The notes under the pieces are model-generated. The model was not told the DNA's origin. It saw only the letters and a program-made list of their open reading frames with translations, and did no database searches. This document shows positions 7,409 to 16,954 of a stretch of DNA of 18,484 nucleotides, one piece after another (position 1 is the stretch's first letter; every line of letters begins with the position of its first letter). This DNA comes from BOG-908 sp964250925 (GTDB taxonomy: Bacteria; Pseudomonadota; Alphaproteobacteria; Acetobacterales; Acetobacteraceae): contig CAXUHU010000069.1 of assembly GCA_964250925.1 (NCBI GenBank), forward strand, positions 1 through 18,484. The letters are read 5' to 3'. The translations under genes were made by a program, and so were the position numbers.

Positions 7409-8386
7409 TTGGAAGCAAAGTCTTCTTTTCTGAAGAAAAGAAGCAAAAGACTTTTGTTCTTGCTTGGTGGGTCTGCGGTGGGGCTGGCGAGATGCCACGC
7501 TCTGCCGGCAGGCGAGTGCCGGCTGGGGTTGGCGACCGACATACCCGTCCGCATCCAGCACAATCACCTGATTGCCGAAGCGTTGTTGAACGGGCGTCCG
7601 ACGGCCATGGTCGTGGACACGGGGGCAAGCATCACCACCCTTGCCCGGAGCAGTGCGGACCGGCTTGGCTTGTCGCTCGAGTTGTTAAGCGGCTGGACCG
7701 AGGGCATCGGTGGAACTCAGACGGCCTACGGCTTCGACACGCGCAGCTACCGGATCGGCCGGCTGCACGGCGGCCACTTCCGGTTGCTGGCCGCCGACCT
7801 CGGCTCTGTCGAGGACACGGGCGTGGACGGCTTGTTCGGGTCGGACTTCCTCGGCGCCTACGACGTCGATGTCGATCTTCGGGCGCGCAAGGTGAGCCTG
7901 TTCCGGTCGATGGGCAGTTGCCCCGCAGACCGGCCACGCGCTGCCTTGTCGGGCGAACTCTACGTCGTGCCGATGGTCGCGGTGGCTGGCGACGACCGTC
8001 CGATCGTGGACGTGCAGATCGGCGGCAAGACGTTGCGCGCTCTGGTGGATACCGGCGCACCCGGCTCGGCCATCTTCCGCGACAGCGCACGCAGGATCGG
8101 ACTGGACCTGCAGCGTCTGCCGGCGGACCGCAGGTTTCATGTCGGCGGCATCGGACCCAACCGGCCCGACGCCGTGTTGCACGTGCTGGCGCCGGTGACG
8201 ATGGGCGAGCTCACCGTTTCCCACCTTCCGGTGGCGATCATTGACCAGCGATCGATCCACGACGTGGACATGCTGCTGGGCTTGGACCTCCTCTCCCGGG
8301 CGCATTCATGGTTTTCATTCTCGTCGCACACTCTGATCATGCAGTATCCGCCACTCACGTCGCCCGCCCTGCCGCGTGGCAGCTAG
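7409..8386 (+). CDS. Secreted/periplasmic retropepsin-like aspartic protease with two tandem domains
   Basis: This is a putative aspartyl protease with two retropepsin-like halves. The first has VVDTGASITTLA (Asp70) and closes with DGLFGSDFLGAYDVDVD (about 140-156). The second has ALVDTGAPGSAIF (Asp214) and closes with DMLLGLDLLS (287-296). Each half thus has the DTG catalytic loop and the later hydrophobic xLGxDxL strand, so one chain could form the pseudo-dimer active site that retroviral proteases build from two subunits. The N-terminus reads as a signal peptide: basic KKRSKR, hydrophobic LLFLLGGSAVGLA, then CHA. Start is uncertain. TTG 7409 gives the full signal peptide but has no visible ribosome-binding site; TTG 7454, TTG 7460 and GTG 7478 are alternatives. 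The target is unknown. Convergent with serA. Confidence 0.8.
   Translation: MEAKSSFLKKRSKRLLFLLGGSAVGLARCHALPAGECRLGLATDIPVRIQHNHLIAEALLNGRPTAMVVDTGASITTLARSSADRLGLSLELLSGWTEGIGGTQTAYGFDTRSYRIGRLHGGHFRLLAADLGSVEDTGVDGLFGSDFLGAYDVDVDLRARKVSLFRSMGSCPADRPRAALSGELYVVPMVAVAGDDRPIVDVQIGGKTLRALVDTGAPGSAIFRDSARRIGLDLQRLPADRRFHVGGIGPNRPDAVLHVLAPVTMGELTVSHLPVAIIDQRSIHDVDMLLGLDLLSRAHSWFSFSSHTLIMQYPPLTSPALPRGS
7413..7466. repeat. AT-rich palindromic element at an ORF start
   Basis: CTTCTTTTCT (7422-7431) and AGAAAAGAAG (7434-7443) are a perfect 10-bp inverted repeat with a 2-nt spacer. A wider imperfect set surrounds it: AAGCAA and AGTCTT on the left, AAGACT and TTGCTT on the right. Base composition differs sharply from the neighbouring genes. 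It begins 26 bp after the acyl-CoA dehydrogenase stop. It resembles a short repeat type I associate with Acetobacteraceae intergenic regions. It could act as a terminator for the upstream gene (the right side ends CTTTTGTTCTTG), yet the protease reading frame runs through it. Confidence 0.65.
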
Positions 8387-8398
8387 CGCATGACCGCA

Positions 8399-8419
8399 TC
8401 AGGTTCGACCTTCACCTGA
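8399..8419. terminator. weak hairpin between convergent protease gene and serA
   Basis: TCAGGT (8399-8404) pairs with ACCTGA (8414-8419) across a 9-nt loop, inside the 59-bp gap between two convergent genes. No T tract follows on either strand, so this is only a positional candidate. Confidence 0.2.
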
Positions 8420-8445
8420 CGAAGCTTGGCAGAGCCTCGCCCTGC

Positions 8446-10035
8446 CTATTGAAAAGCCAGCGCGGTCGCCTGCACCACCAGCGGCAGCGCGCGCAGTTCG
8501 GCCAGCACCGACTCGTCAACATCCTCATCGACCGATGCGAGGCAGATCGCATCACCACCGGCGGCCGCGCGCCCCAAGTGGAACGTCGCGATGTTTATTC
8601 CGTGCCGTGCCAAGGTCTCGCCGAAGCGGCCGATGAAACCGGGCTTGTCCTGGTTGGTCACGTAGAGCATGTGGGGCGCAAAATCGGCTTCCACCTTGAT
8701 GCCCTTAATCTCGACCAGACGCGGCTTGTTTCCGGCGAACAGCGTGCCGGCCACCGCACGCGCGCCGCGGTCGGTCGTCACGGTGATGCGCACCAGCGTC
8801 TGATACTCGCTCGGCCGGTCATGCGTGGTTTCCGACACGTCGATGCCGTGTTCGCGTGCCATGATGGGTGCGTTCACCATGTTCACGCCCGAAAGCACCC
8901 GGCCGAGCACCCCGGCCAGCACCGCGGCCGTGAGCGGCTTCTGGTTCAGCGAGGCGACCGCACCCTCGTAGTCGATCGCGATGCCGCGGATCACGCCGTC
9001 CTGCGCCCGCGTCATCTGGCCGGCGAAGGCGCCCAAATGCTGCACCAGCTCCATATAGGGCCGCAGCCGCGGCGCATCCTCGGCACTGACGGATGCGGTG
9101 TTGATCGCGTTCGTCACAGCGCCCGTCAGCAAGAAGTCGCTCATCTGCTCGGCCACCTGCAGCGCGACGTTCTCCTGCGCCTCGTTGGTGGAAGCGCCCA
9201 GATGCGGCGTGCAGACCACGTTCTCCAACCCGAACAAGGGGCTGTCCTTGGCCGGTTCGGTCTCGAACACGTCGAGCGCGGCGCCACCTACCTGGCCGGA
9301 GCCGATAGCATCGGCCAGTGCCGCCTCGTCGATCAAGCCGCCACGCGCACAGTTGATGATGCGCACGCCGCGCTTGCACTTCGCCAGCGCTCCGCGCGAC
9401 AGGATGTCGCGCGTCGCATCCGTCATCGGCGTGTGCAGCGTGATAAAATCGGCGCGTGCCAGCAGCTCGTCCAATTCCAGTTTCTCCACGCCCATGTCCA
9501 GCGCACGCCGTTCGGACAGGTACGGGTCGTAGGCCACCACGCGCATGTGCAGGCCTTGCGCCCTATCAGCGACGATGGAGCCGATGTTGCCGGCGCCGAT
9601 CAGGCCCAGCACCTTGCCGGTCAGCTCGGTGCCCATGAAGCGGTTCTTTTCCCACTTCCCGGCCTTCGTCGATGCGGTCGCCTCGGGGATCTGCCGTGCC
9701 AGCGCGAACATCATTGCGATTGCATGCTCGGCCGTGGTGATCGAGTTGCCGTGCGGCGTGTTCATGACGATCACGCCGCGCGCGGTGGCCGATTTCAGAT
9801 CGACGTTGTCGACGCCGATACCGGCGCGCCCGACCACCCGCAACCGCGTGGCGACGTCGAGCACTTCCTTGGTCACCTTGGTGGCCGATCGAATGGCCAG
9901 GCCATCGTAGTGGCCGATGACGGCGCGCAATTCGGCTGGCGACAAGCCGACTTTGACATCCACCTCCACGCCGCGGTTGCGGAAAATGTCGGCCGCTTCG
10001 GTGGAAAGCTTGTCGCTGATTAGGACTTTCGGCAT
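8446..10035 (-). CDS. serA: D-3-phosphoglycerate dehydrogenase, long form with ACT domain
   Basis: This enzyme catalyses the first step of phosphorylated serine synthesis, oxidising 3-phosphoglycerate to 3-phosphohydroxypyruvate with NAD. The 529-residue product is the long type found in many bacteria and mammals. Motifs: NAD-binding GLIGAGNIG (144-152), catalytic Arg231 in INCARGGLIDE, Glu260 in DVFETEP and His278 in TPHLGAST. An intervening-domain region follows, and a C-terminal ACT domain begins around MLYVTNQDKPGFIGRFG, which in relatives binds serine for feedback inhibition. ATG 10035 is 5 bp after the serC stop and has GGAG at the serC 3' end, so it is translated from the serC message. 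The frame remains open upstream through serC, but that part is only an out-of-frame reading of serC. Confidence 0.97.
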   Translation of the reverse strand: MPKVLISDKLSTEAADIFRNRGVEVDVKVGLSPAELRAVIGHYDGLAIRSATKVTKEVLDVATRLRVVGRAGIGVDNVDLKSATARGVIVMNTPHGNSITTAEHAIAMMFALARQIPEATASTKAGKWEKNRFMGTELTGKVLGLIGAGNIGSIVADRAQGLHMRVVAYDPYLSERRALDMGVEKLELDELLARADFITLHTPMTDATRDILSRGALAKCKRGVRIINCARGGLIDEAALADAIGSGQVGGAALDVFETEPAKDSPLFGLENVVCTPHLGASTNEAQENVALQVAEQMSDFLLTGAVTNAINTASVSAEDAPRLRPYMELVQHLGAFAGQMTRAQDGVIRGIAIDYEGAVASLNQKPLTAAVLAGVLGRVLSGVNMVNAPIMAREHGIDVSETTHDRPSEYQTLVRITVTTDRGARAVAGTLFAGNKPRLVEIKGIKVEADFAPHMLYVTNQDKPGFIGRFGETLARHGINIATFHLGRAAAGGDAICLASVDEDVDESVLAELRALPLVVQATALAFQ

Positions 10036-10040
10036 CGATG

Positions 10041-11219
10041 CTACTCCGCGGCCAGCCTGGCGTGTTCGGCTTCCACTTGGTCGGCCGCCCAGTCCAGCCA
10101 GGGCAGCAGCGCCAGGATGTCGCTGACCTCCACCGTAGCGCCGCCCCAGATGCGCAGACCGGGCGGCGCATCGCGATACGCGCCGATGTCGAGCGCCACG
10201 CCCTCCTTCTCCAGCAGGCTGGCGAGCTTCTTGGCCGCCGCCGCCTGCGCATCGTGGCCGAGCGCGGTGAACCAGGGGGCGATGACCTTCAGGCAGATCG
10301 ACGTGCTGGAGCGGGTGGCTTCCGTCTCGGCCAGGAACCCGGCCCAGCGGCTTTCGGCCACCCAGTTGGCGACGGCCGCCAGGTTGGCCTGGCTGCGCGC
10401 GATCAGTCCGGGCAGCCCGCCCAGTTGCTCGGCCCAGCGCAAGCCGTCCAGCGCGTCCTCGACGCACAGCATGGACGGCGTGTTGATCGTCTCGCCGGCA
10501 AAGATGCCGCTGATCAGCTTGCCGCCGTTAGTCAGGCGGAAGATCTTGGGCACCGGCCAGGCCGGCTTGGTGCTTTCGAGCCGGGCGACGGCACGCGGCG
10601 ACAGCGCCAGCATGCCGTGCGCCGCCTCACCGCCCAGCACTTTCTGCCAGGACCAGGTGACCACATCGAGCTTGTTGTAGGGCAACGCCATTGCGAAAGC
10701 GGCGCTGGTCGCGTCGCACAGAACCAGGCCCTTGCGGTCGGCGGGAATGAAATCGCCGTCCGGTAGGCATACGCCGCTGGTGGTGCCGTTCCAGCACAGC
10801 ACCACGTCGCGCGCGAAGTCGATCTGGCCCAAATCGGGCAGCGCACCGTAGGGCGCGCTGAGCACGCGCGCGTCGATGCGGAGCTGCTTGACCGCGTCGG
10901 TGGCCCAGCCTTCGGAGAAGCTCTCGAAGCTGAGCACGTCCACGCCGCGCGCGCCGAGCAGCGACCACATCGCGGCCTCGTAGGCGCCGGTGTCGGACCC
11001 TGGCATGATGCCCAGGCGCCAATCTGCCGGCAGGCCGAGTATGGCGCGGGACCGGGCAATCACCTCGGCCAACGCGGCTTTCGGCGCCGCGGCCCGGTGA
11101 CTGCGGCCCAGATACGCGCTCGACAGCGCCTCAAGCGTCCAGCCGGGGCGTTTGGCGCAAGGGCCGGATGAGAAGCAGGGGTTGTTTGGACGCGACGTTG
11201 GCCTGTCGATGAACGACAT
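10041..11219 (-). CDS. serC: Phosphoserine aminotransferase
   Basis: This PLP enzyme transaminates 3-phosphohydroxypyruvate with glutamate to give O-phosphoserine, the step after SerA. The 392-residue protein starts with NPCFSSGPCAKRPGW, typical of the branch of SerC found in Alphaproteobacteria and some archaea. It has MPGSDTGAYEAAMW (residues 72-85, phosphate/PLP contact), CDATSAAFAM with the Asp that binds the pyridine nitrogen, and the Schiff-base Lys193 in TWSWQKVLGGE. ATG 11219 has a strong AGGGAGG 7 nt upstream. It is followed immediately by serA and preceded by a structured leader. No serB phosphatase gene is in the window. The PLP and phosphate motifs are all intact. Confidence 0.96.
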   Translation of the reverse strand: MSFIDRPTSRPNNPCFSSGPCAKRPGWTLEALSSAYLGRSHRAAAPKAALAEVIARSRAILGLPADWRLGIMPGSDTGAYEAAMWSLLGARGVDVLSFESFSEGWATDAVKQLRIDARVLSAPYGALPDLGQIDFARDVVLCWNGTTSGVCLPDGDFIPADRKGLVLCDATSAAFAMALPYNKLDVVTWSWQKVLGGEAAHGMLALSPRAVARLESTKPAWPVPKIFRLTNGGKLISGIFAGETINTPSMLCVEDALDGLRWAEQLGGLPGLIARSQANLAAVANWVAESRWAGFLAETEATRSSTSICLKVIAPWFTALGHDAQAAAAKKLASLLEKEGVALDIGAYRDAPPGLRIWGGATVEVSDILALLPWLDWAADQVEAEHARLAAE

Positions 11220-11311
11220 CTGCAGCCCTCCCTTTCAGAAGAGAAGCGCCCCGTTGGGGGGGCGTGACCCGAGGCGGCCATAGCGGCGGGGCCATGCGGG
11301 CGCAAGCCCTC
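11220..11311 (-). ncRNA. Candidate serC leader RNA (5' UTR of serC-serA)
   Basis: The 92-nt gap before serC is GC-rich and structured on the minus strand. In transcript order there is GGGC/GCCC with loop TTGC, a possible GGCCC/GGGTC pairing around a 20-nt interior, then a CGCCCC/GGGGCG stem with loop CCCAAC (11247-11264) followed by CTTCTCTTCT and the AGGGAGG ribosome-binding site (11227-11233). The pyrimidine tract can pair with the purine-rich ribosome-binding site, which would permit translational control. A conserved structured leader called the serC motif has been described upstream of serC in Alphaproteobacteria; position and general shape agree, but I could not run a covariance model. 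Confidence 0.5.
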
Positions 11312-12316
11312 TCACCGCTCCCACATTTGCGCCAGCAGCGCCTCGGTCTGCGCCGTCCAGGCGGCGCCGGCACGCGCCACCGCCCAGGCGGCGGCGAAAT
11401 CGGCCATGAACTCAGGCTGAACCCGCTGATGGCGCACCAGGCTTCGCGCGATCGCACTGCCTTGCTGGGAGTCGCTCGCCATGACACGGGACAGCGCCGA
11501 CGCATTCGGCATGGTCCGCGGCGCGCAGATGCGCAGGGCGGCCATGGGGTCGGCGGCCAAGGTCTCGAACCACAGCACGTCGAGTGGCACACCTGCCAGG
11601 CCCAGCGTGTCGAGCGCGTCGAGCGCCTGGCGCAGCACGGACGCGACCGCCGCGGGGGGTTCCGCGAACACGCGGTGACGCGACAACGCCCAGGGCGCCA
11701 TGCGCCGCAGCATGAACACAGCGCGGCAGCCGGGCGATGATCGCGTAATGGCAAGCGGCCGCTCGTTGCACTGGCTGCGCAGCTTGACGATCACGCCATT
11801 GCCGCGGACTCGCCCGAGTGCCGCGATACAGGCGCCGGCCAGGCGTGTATCGGCGTCCGGGGGCAGCTTTGCGCGATCGTCCGCCGCCATCCAGACGACC
11901 TGCTGCAGCATGTCGGGTTCCGACGCACAGGCCAGGCCAGCCGCCTCGAACAGGCGCACCAGCAGCGTCGATCCGGTGCGCCCGGGCGAAAACACGAAAC
12001 ACGGCTGCAGCGCGGGGCCGGGCAGGCCAGCTTCGGCGAGCTGCTCGAACGGCACGGACACGATGTGCGCCGCCAACCTCCACTGCTCCGGAAACAGGAA
12101 AGGCGCCGCAAACAGCGGGGTCAGCGCCGCTTGATCGTGCACCGAGAACAGCACCCGTTCGCCTGCAAAATCCGCGCAATAGGCCAAAGCCCTGTCGAGA
12201 AGGTCCGGCTGCGGGGAAGAGGCTGCCCAGGCAAGCTCAAAATCGGCAACGGCGGCGCCCCCAGGCATCACCGGCCGGCGCGAGACTATGTCATAACGGT
12301 GTGTCAGGCGGTGCAT
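11312..12316 (-). CDS. Sulfotransferase-like protein
   Basis: This is a putative PAPS-dependent sulfotransferase-fold protein of 334 residues. The key evidence is the 5'-phosphosulfate-binding P-loop FVFSPGRTGSTLLVRLFEAAG with SPGRTGSTLL at 110-119. A second segment, FMLRRMAPWALSRHR, has an Arg (204/205) and Ser212 spaced like the 3'-phosphate-binding site. The remaining sequence is poorly conserved in my recognition, so acceptor and reaction are unknown; a nucleotide-binding protein of the same fold that does not transfer sulfate is also possible. The start at 12316 lacks a clear ribosome-binding site, and ATG 12268 (MPGGAAVADF) is an alternative. It lies just upstream of serC on the same strand, separated by the structured leader. 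Confidence 0.7.
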   Translation of the reverse strand: MHRLTHRYDIVSRRPVMPGGAAVADFELAWAASSPQPDLLDRALAYCADFAGERVLFSVHDQAALTPLFAAPFLFPEQWRLAAHIVSVPFEQLAEAGLPGPALQPCFVFSPGRTGSTLLVRLFEAAGLACASEPDMLQQVVWMAADDRAKLPPDADTRLAGACIAALGRVRGNGVIVKLRSQCNERPLAITRSSPGCRAVFMLRRMAPWALSRHRVFAEPPAAVASVLRQALDALDTLGLAGVPLDVLWFETLAADPMAALRICAPRTMPNASALSRVMASDSQQGSAIARSLVRHQRVQPEFMADFAAAWAVARAGAAWTAQTEALLAQMWER

Positions 12317-12380
12317 GCGGTCCCGTTCGATCGGCCGAAGCCGGCGATGACCCAGAGTCAGCCTGCATGGCTCAGTGCGT

Positions 12381-12400
12381 CCAGAGCACGGTAGCTCTGG
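12381..12400 (-). terminator. hairpin downstream of the diguanylate cyclase gene
   Basis: CCAGAGC (12381-12387) and GCTCTGG (12394-12400) form a perfect 7-bp stem with a 6-nt loop, 86 bp past the cyclase stop. There is no T tract after it on the minus strand. It could equally be an operator or leader element for the downstream sulfotransferase-like gene. Confidence 0.25.
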
Positions 12401-12485
12401 CCGTCAAGCGCGATGCTTTGCCCCTGTTGACGGGCGGGTGGTCAAGACCGAGGTTTGATCAACCGTCGCATTTACGAGTTGAGGC

Positions 12486-13724
12486 CTAGTCGGCGGCTGC
12501 CGCGGAAATTGTGGTCAGGTCGGCGATGGTAGCTATGCAGACCCGGTTTCGACCGGAGAGCTTGGCCTGATACAGAGCCGTATCAGCCGCCTGGAATAAG
12601 CTTGCGGGATCGGCACTCGGCAGGCTTCTGTGGCTGGCGACACCGGCGCTGATCGTCACCAGACCGTGCGGACCTAGCCCGGCATGCGGAAGCTCCAGCT
12701 GTTGGACGGCCAGGCGCATGCGTTCGGCAATCTCGGCGCTCAGCGACAGGGACAGCGACGGCAGCAGGATGGCGAACTCCTCGCCACCGAGCCGCGCCAC
12801 CATATCCGTCGTGCCGCGCAGCTTGTCGCGCAGGCAGAGCGCAATCTTCTGCAAGCACGCGTCGCCGGCAGCATGGCCATAGAAATCGTTGAAGGCCTTG
12901 AAACGATCGATATCGATCACGACCAGACCCAACTGTCCTTGCCTTGCCCCTTCCTGCACCCAATGGCTCGCCATCCACGAATCATACGCCCGGCGATTTG
13001 CAAGCCCGGTCAGCGGATCGCGCCGGGCAAGCGCATCCAGCTCCTTGTTGCGCGCTGTGAGATCGTGGCTTTGCAGAGTCTCGCGCAGTACGAAGAGGTA
13101 GCTCCGGCGCTGCTCCAACTCCATCCGCCAATTGGCAAGCATCAAATAGGTCGCCGTGCAGCAAGCCATGACCAGCAGATCGCGCCTGGCCAACACGCCG
13201 ATGTCGGGCCGCTCATCGAGTACCAGTCCATAGGTGACCAGGATGATCACCATAGCCGCAAGCGCAAATTTTAGACGAAGCTGGATGCCGATAGCGCTGT
13301 ACACCATCAGCATGGTCACGCCGGCAACCAGAAGCGAGGTGAAACTCGATCGGCTCGATGCCGCAAGATACATGGCGATGCAGATGCAGACCGTGTTGGC
13401 GAGCAGCATCGCACCTTCGCGCAGAAAAGGCCTGGGGTTGAGCCGCAGCAGGGCACTGAGCAGGAAGCCGATCGGCATAGAGATCTGTAAGTAGAGCAGC
13501 TTGGTTTGGGACGCCACGTCGGGCATACCCTGGCACAGCACAGGATAAACCAAAATTCCCACTAGGAAACCAAGTATCCCGAACACCATCATCGTTCGGC
13601 TTCGTGCAAGGCCTGTGTCGGCTTCGTAACGGGATTCCAGCAGCGGCGGAAAGCGCAGCCATAAGGACCGGCAAGAACCGTCCAGCCAGCCTTCAATCAG
13701 ATCGTTCAACACGACCTCGCCCAT
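12486..13724 (-). CDS. Membrane-bound GGDEF diguanylate cyclase
   Basis: This protein should make cyclic di-GMP from two GTP. It has 412 residues. The N-terminal half has about six hydrophobic segments (roughly 45-65, 77-93, 105-122, 128-147, 152-169 and 183-198) resembling a compact integral-membrane sensor. A linker (200-230) leads to the GGDEF domain: RRDPLTGLANRRAY (234-247), metal-binding VIDIDRFKAFND (269-280), active-site GGEEF (313-317) and ALYQAKLSGRN (384-393). GGEEF is a catalytically competent variant in this family. The usual inhibitory-site RxxD just upstream is not conserved: residue 304 is Gly, with Arg one place earlier. GC is lower than in neighbouring genes (52-57% in two hand-counted lines), hinting at a different history. 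GGGAG lies about 12 nt before the ATG. Confidence 0.92.
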   Translation of the reverse strand: MGEVVLNDLIEGWLDGSCRSLWLRFPPLLESRYEADTGLARSRTMMVFGILGFLVGILVYPVLCQGMPDVASQTKLLYLQISMPIGFLLSALLRLNPRPFLREGAMLLANTVCICIAMYLAASSRSSFTSLLVAGVTMLMVYSAIGIQLRLKFALAAMVIILVTYGLVLDERPDIGVLARRDLLVMACCTATYLMLANWRMELEQRRSYLFVLRETLQSHDLTARNKELDALARRDPLTGLANRRAYDSWMASHWVQEGARQGQLGLVVIDIDRFKAFNDFYGHAAGDACLQKIALCLRDKLRGTTDMVARLGGEEFAILLPSLSLSLSAEIAERMRLAVQQLELPHAGLGPHGLVTISAGVASHRSLPSADPASLFQAADTALYQAKLSGRNRVCIATIADLTTISAAAAD

Positions 13725-13848
13725 CGCCCAACGTCGCTCCCTTGGTGCGCAACTCGCTTGCTACCACGCCAGCCGACCGCATCCTACAAAATACAACCAC
13801 AGGTGGAAAGACTTTTCGTTACGATTATATAACTAACAGCGGTGAGGC

Positions 13849-13865
13849 GCCCCCGTCGTCTAGCG
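13849..13865 (+). pseudogene. 5' fragment of a tRNA-Glu gene
   Basis: GCCCCCGTCGTCTAGCG matches the first 17 nt of a typical alphaproteobacterial tRNA-Glu as I remember it: acceptor 5' strand GCCCCCG, then TC and the start of the D arm, GTCTAGC. Past this point the sequence no longer fits, and no anticodon arm, TTCGAAT loop or 3' acceptor strand follows. An AT-rich, promoter-like stretch lies 10-40 bp upstream on the same strand, where a tRNA promoter would be. Confidence 0.45.
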
Positions 13866-14018
13866 CCCTCCCAAGGCGCCCCTGGCGCAGTGTAGGTGAG
13901 CAACCATTCCAAATCGTTTACGCGGCTGGTACGTCGCTGGAGTACGATGGCTTCTGTTTGCCGGAACCATCGCCCTTTAGCTTTTGTTGGCGAGCGTGTT
14001 GATCGCGGTTGAAAGTCA

Positions 14019-14035
14019 GCCTGATGCGGTCAGGC
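14019..14035 (-). terminator. hairpin downstream of valS
   Basis: GCCTGA (14019-14024) and TCAGGC (14030-14035) form a perfect 6-bp stem with a 5-nt loop. On the minus strand it is followed by TGACTTTC, a poor T tract. It lies about 64 bp after the valS stop, so a weak intrinsic terminator is possible. Confidence 0.25.
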
Positions 14036-14098
14036 CGTAGCGCCAGCAAAAGGCAGAACTATGGCAGCGGAAGGCGCAAGAGCGGCGTCACCAAGGGG

Positions 14099-16807
<2,709 letters not shown>

Positions 16808-16902
16808 GACAGTCGGTGCCCGCGTGCCGTCACCTGGGCCGGCGGAGGCACTCACCACGGTGAGCCGGCGCTCCCCTACAACCTGCAGCCTGCACAACAC
16901 GA

Positions 16903-16943
16903 TCCGGCCGCCGCTCCCATTTGCCACGGGAGAGGCGGCCGGA
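16903..16943 (-). terminator. GC-rich terminator-like hairpin after ftsH
   Basis: TCCGGCCGCC (16903-16912) plus CTCCC (16914-16918) pair with GGGAG (16928-16932) plus GGCGGCCGGA (16934-16943). This gives 15 perfect pairs, one G/A mismatch and a 9-nt loop. It starts 12 bp past the ftsH stop on the minus strand and is followed by the mixed T-rich TCGTGTTGTG, without a clean U tract. It is likely the ftsH terminator and 3' stabilising structure, separating ftsH from valS. Confidence 0.55.
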
Positions 16944-16954
16944 CCGGGAGACGT

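Larger units (their letters stand above)
13725..14098. other. 374-bp gene-free gap upstream of the cyclase gene and downstream of valS
   Basis: No convincing coding sequence was found on either strand. The part nearest the cyclase gene (about 13780-13840) is strikingly AT-rich for this genome and includes GATTATATAAC, which could hold a -10 element on either strand. The gap also contains the tRNA-Glu-like 17-mer (13849-13865), two direct copies of GGCGCCCC (13846-13853 by sense and 13875-13882 approximately), a small GCGCC/GGCGC hairpin, and a valS-proximal hairpin at 14019-14035. It probably holds the cyclase promoter and the valS terminator. Confidence 0.5.

Noticed and set aside
8308..10023. 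571-codon plus-strand ORF
   Set aside because: It is antisense to serA, whose motifs are complete; composition is His/Arg/Gln-rich without recognisable domains.
10036..10467. Upstream in-frame extension of serA
   Set aside because: The extension is serC read in another frame; MPKVLISDKL at 10035 is the normal start.
13861..13960. Possible continuation of the tRNA-Glu fragment into a full tRNA
   Set aside because: No anticodon arm, no TTCGAAT loop and no 3' strand pairing with GCCCCCG could be found.
16808..16927. 40-codon N-terminal extension of valS
   Set aside because: It crosses the terminator-like hairpin after ftsH and has no resemblance to ValRS N-termini.
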